A stretch of DNA of 64,000 bases from Dryocola sp051307055 (GTDB lineage: Bacteria > Pseudomonadota > Gammaproteobacteria > Enterobacterales > Enterobacteriaceae). Under the pieces are notes generated by a model. The model made no database searches. It was not told where the DNA came from and worked only from the letters and a program-made list of their open reading frames with translations. Location: NCBI RefSeq assembly GCF_051307055.1, contig NZ_CP149994.1, positions 1,612,001-1,676,000 of the forward strand. The letters run 5' to 3'. Below are positions 61,832 through 64,000 of this stretch, piece after piece. A program made the translations under genes and the position numbers. Each line of letters opens with the position of its first letter. Positions within the stretch are counted from its first letter, which is position 1.

Positions 61832-63200
61832 GGGGTTCTCCTGAGAAATCGTCATCGTGATCCTGATTTGGCGTGTCAAAATTCAGACGTTGAATTTTTC
61901 CGGCCACAAACAGATAACAGCACAGATTGAGGAAAGCGCAGACGCCGACAAAAATCAAAGCACCATTAAACGAACCTGTATCTTTAATAATGTAGGCAAT
62001 GATAATAGGCGTGAAAATCCCGGAAATATTACCGATCATATTAAACAAGCCGCCGCTCAGGCCAACCGCCTCTTTTGGCGAGAAATCAGAAACCACGCAC
62101 CAGCCCATCGCGCCAAAACCTTTGCCGAAGAAGGCCAGCGACATAATGGCGACTACAACCCACGCCGAGTCGACGTAATTACAGATCACCATGCTCACGG
62201 CAAGCAGCATGCCGATAACGATCGGCGTTTTACGCGCCGCTGACAGGCTGAAGCCGCGCGCCAGCATATAATCGGATAGCACGCCTCCCAACAGCGCACC
62301 TGCACATCCGCATAATGCAGGCAGCGAAGCAATAAAGCCTGCCTTGAGAATGGTCATGCCGCGATCGTGCACCAGATAAACCGGGAACCATGTCAGGAAG
62401 AAGTAAGAAAGCACGGTAAAGAAGAACTGGCCCATATAAACGCCCAGCGCCAGTCGGCTGGTCAGTAATTTACGGGTATAGCCTTTGCCGACATTATCGC
62501 CTTTTTTGCTGATCTTCATGTTCGTCAGGCCGCCGCCGGACTGGATATATTCAAGCTCAGCATCATTCACCAGCGGGTGAACCTTTGGCGTATCGGTGAG
62601 CACGCGCGACATCAACAGCGAGACCAGAATACCTACGGCTCCCATAAACCAGAACACCGATTCCCAGCCAAACGAATAAGAGAACCAGCCCATCAGCGGT
62701 AAGAAGACGACGAGGGCGAAATATTGCGCCGCCGTGGTGAAACCGGAGGCTTTTCCGCGCTCTTTTGCCGGGAACCATGCGGCCAGGAAGCGTGAGTTGG
62801 CAGGTAACGTCGGCGCTTCAATCAGCCCCATCATAAAGATGAAGCCGAAAATCAGCACGCGCGTAACCCAGATATTGTCAAAAGAGGTGCTAAAGCCGAC
62901 CAGGAAAACGAACAGCGACCAGGTAAAAACGCCTGCCACCAGCACCTTTTTGGAACCGTAACGATCGAGCAACCATCCGCCCGGATACTGTCCCAGGACA
63001 TACGCCCAGGTGAAGGTGGAGATGAGATAGCCGAGCGCCAAAATATCCAGCCCGGCAGACTTCACCATGTCCGTTCCGGCAATAGAGAAGGTCGCCCTGT
63101 CGCCGTGGTTTAATGCAATACTGAGGAATACCATCAGCAAAATCATATAACGATAATGCGTCGGCTTGTTCTTTTTAACAGTGGAGTTCAGAGTAATCAT
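61815..63200 (-). CDS. MFS importer, anion:cation symporter (ACS, GudP/ExuT-like) family
   Basis: A 461-residue, 12-helix transporter. It has the ACS pattern: NHGDRATFSIAGTDM near residue 30, GYLISTFTWAYVLGQYPGGW and LLDRYGSKK (motif A), IEAPTLPANSRFLAAWFPAK near 130 with the conserved ERGKASGF. GudP, GarP and ExuT in this family import glucarate, galactarate and hexuronates; others import tartrate, phthalate or 4-hydroxyphenylacetate. An organic acid with several carboxyl or hydroxyl groups is a likely substrate. The unusual C-terminal tail is acidic (NQDHDDDF). It overlaps the SBP-like gene and follows the hydrolase gene by 26 bases. Confidence 0.87.
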   Translation of the reverse strand: MITLNSTVKKNKPTHYRYMILLMVFLSIALNHGDRATFSIAGTDMVKSAGLDILALGYLISTFTWAYVLGQYPGGWLLDRYGSKKVLVAGVFTWSLFVFLVGFSTSFDNIWVTRVLIFGFIFMMGLIEAPTLPANSRFLAAWFPAKERGKASGFTTAAQYFALVVFLPLMGWFSYSFGWESVFWFMGAVGILVSLLMSRVLTDTPKVHPLVNDAELEYIQSGGGLTNMKISKKGDNVGKGYTRKLLTSRLALGVYMGQFFFTVLSYFFLTWFPVYLVHDRGMTILKAGFIASLPALCGCAGALLGGVLSDYMLARGFSLSAARKTPIVIGMLLAVSMVICNYVDSAWVVVAIMSLAFFGKGFGAMGWCVVSDFSPKEAVGLSGGLFNMIGNISGIFTPIIIAYIIKDTGSFNGALIFVGVCAFLNLCCYLFVAGKIQRLNFDTPNQDHDDDFSGEPHVSPR

Positions 63201-63226
63201 AATATTCGGCCTTGTCTGGCGTACGA

Positions 63227-64000
63227 TTAATTAAATCGGTAAAGTTCAGCCGGGTTTTCCACAAATAATTTGTGTCGAACCTGATCGTTATGCGCCCAGT
63301 GGTAGATTTTCGATAGTATCAATGCGTCATCTGGCATACTTTTATTGGCACTTATTAAATTGGGATGCGGCCAGTCGCTTCCCCATAAAACACGTTCGGT
63401 AGCCCCGCAAAGAAAGCTACGCATTATTGAAGCCATATCAGAAACATCATCGCGTTGTGACTGATGATAAAGCGCGGAGAGTTTTACCCAGCATCTGCCT
63501 TTTTCAATCAGCTTCCACGCCAGCTTCCAGCACGGGTGCGCCATCGCATCAGGCTGCGGCAGACGAAAGTAGTGATCGATAACCAGATTGCCGGGCGCCT
63601 GAAGCAGCACCGAGCGTAGCTGCCACAGCTGATCCGCAGTGGCGTGCACCTGCACATGCCAGCCACGTTCGGCAACGCGGTGCGCCACGGGTAACAGCAT
63701 CTCAGGCGTGGTCGCATTGCCTGCACCGAGATTGAAACGAACGCCGGTGACGCCCGCCTGCTGCAGCGCATCAAGCTCCGTATCGCTGACGCTCTCGTTC
63801 ACTACCGCTTCGCCACGTGCGCTGGAGCCAAAAGCGCGCAGGGCATCCGTCAGGCAACGGTTATCGGTGCCATAGGAAGAGGGCTGCACCAGAATATGAC
63901 GTGTATGTCCCAACCATTTTTTAAACTGGTTGTAATCGTTGACGGTCGCGTCAGGTAAATTCCGCGTGTCATCCGCTGCATAGGGATAACGCCTGTCAAA
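63227..64000 (-). CDS. TIM-barrel lactonase/amidohydrolase (LigI, D-galactarolactone isomerase-like), partial
   Basis: The frame is open to the window edge, so the N terminus is missing. The visible 257 residues match the amidohydrolase_2 (COG3618) family: DRRYPYAADDTRNLPDATVN, LGHTRHILVQPSSYGTDNRC, GVRFNLGAGN, WHVQVHA, VIDHYFRLP, WVKLSALY and RVLWGSDWPHPN. The family includes 2-pyrone-4,6-dicarboxylate lactonase (LigI), D-galactarolactone isomerase and 4-sulfomuconolactone hydrolase. The terminal Asp (GSDWPH) and His residues are conserved. An internal TTG at 63913 is not the true start because conserved sequence continues upstream. It belongs to the operon with the MFS importer, SBP-like protein and aconitase homologue. 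Confidence 0.87.
   Translation of the reverse strand, partial: FDRRYPYAADDTRNLPDATVNDYNQFKKWLGHTRHILVQPSSYGTDNRCLTDALRAFGSSARGEAVVNESVSDTELDALQQAGVTGVRFNLGAGNATTPEMLLPVAHRVAERGWHVQVHATADQLWQLRSVLLQAPGNLVIDHYFRLPQPDAMAHPCWKLAWKLIEKGRCWVKLSALYHQSQRDDVSDMASIMRSFLCGATERVLWGSDWPHPNLISANKSMPDDALILSKIYHWAHNDQVRHKLFVENPAELYRFN

Noticed and set aside
63227..63913. TIM-barrel hydrolase as a complete gene starting at TTG 63913
   Set aside because: Conserved family residues (YP, LPDATV, DYNQF) continue upstream in frame to position 64000, so the gene is cut by the window edge.
1..64000. Prophage, insertion sequence, CRISPR array or tRNA
   Set aside because: No transposase, integrase, phage structural gene, regularly spaced repeats or cloverleaf with CCA context was recognised on either strand.

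Overview
The window comes from a chromosome of the family Enterobacteriaceae. From position 1 to about 42.8 kb it keeps, with few interruptions, the gene order known around 24-25 min of the Escherichia coli map (fabF, pabC, mltG, tmk, holB, ycfH, ptsG, fhuE, hinT, ycfL, lpoB, thiK, nagZ, ycfP, ndh, ycfJ, comR, bhsA, ldtC, mfd, ycfT, lolCDE, nagK, cobB, potDCBA, pepT). Most of these proteins match the remembered E. coli proteins residue for residue over long stretches, but they are diverged enough that this is not E. coli or Salmonella. I cannot name the genus. No tRNA, rRNA, insertion sequence, prophage or CRISPR array was seen.

Layout. 0-6.3 kb: fatty-acid, folate, cell-wall, nucleotide and DNA-replication genes packed head to tail, then ptsG with its Mlc/CRP control region and SgrS target. 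6.3-14.3 kb: the FhuE siderophore receptor, then hinT-ycfL-lpoB-thiK-nagZ-ycfP (nucleotide hydrolysis, PBP1b activation, thiamine salvage, peptidoglycan recycling) and the FNR-controlled ndh. 14.3-24.9 kb: the backbone is interrupted by accessory genes: a dCache chemoreceptor with a likely FliA promoter, an AT-rich stretch with no recognised gene, an oxidoreductase, a serine hydrolase, two LysR regulators and a drug-type MFS exporter. 24.9-42.8 kb: ldtC, mfd, ycfT, the lipoprotein-export genes lolCDE, nagK, cobB, an added amidase, the spermidine/putrescine importer potABCD and pepT.

From 42.8 kb the E. coli order is lost. 42.8-52.5 kb is a drug-export island: a TetR regulator diverges from an operon that joins an SmvA-type MFS exporter to an RND adaptor and an RND pump, followed by a MipA-type outer-membrane protein, a short MarA/RamA-like activator and an AI-2E-type permease. 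Two decayed response-regulator receiver domains flank the pump genes, which suggests that a two-component system has been lost.

52.9-64 kb is a catabolic island with two lactonase-type hydrolases of different folds, an acetoacetyl-CoA-reductase-like SDR, a CitMHS carboxylate transporter, an ACS-type MFS importer, a divergent aconitase-family enzyme and a substrate-binding-protein fold that lacks a signal peptide and has no ABC partners. GntR and LysR regulators accompany them. Together they suggest uptake and breakdown of a lactone or tricarboxylic/aldaric acid; the substrate is not known. This island is the best candidate for an undescribed system here.
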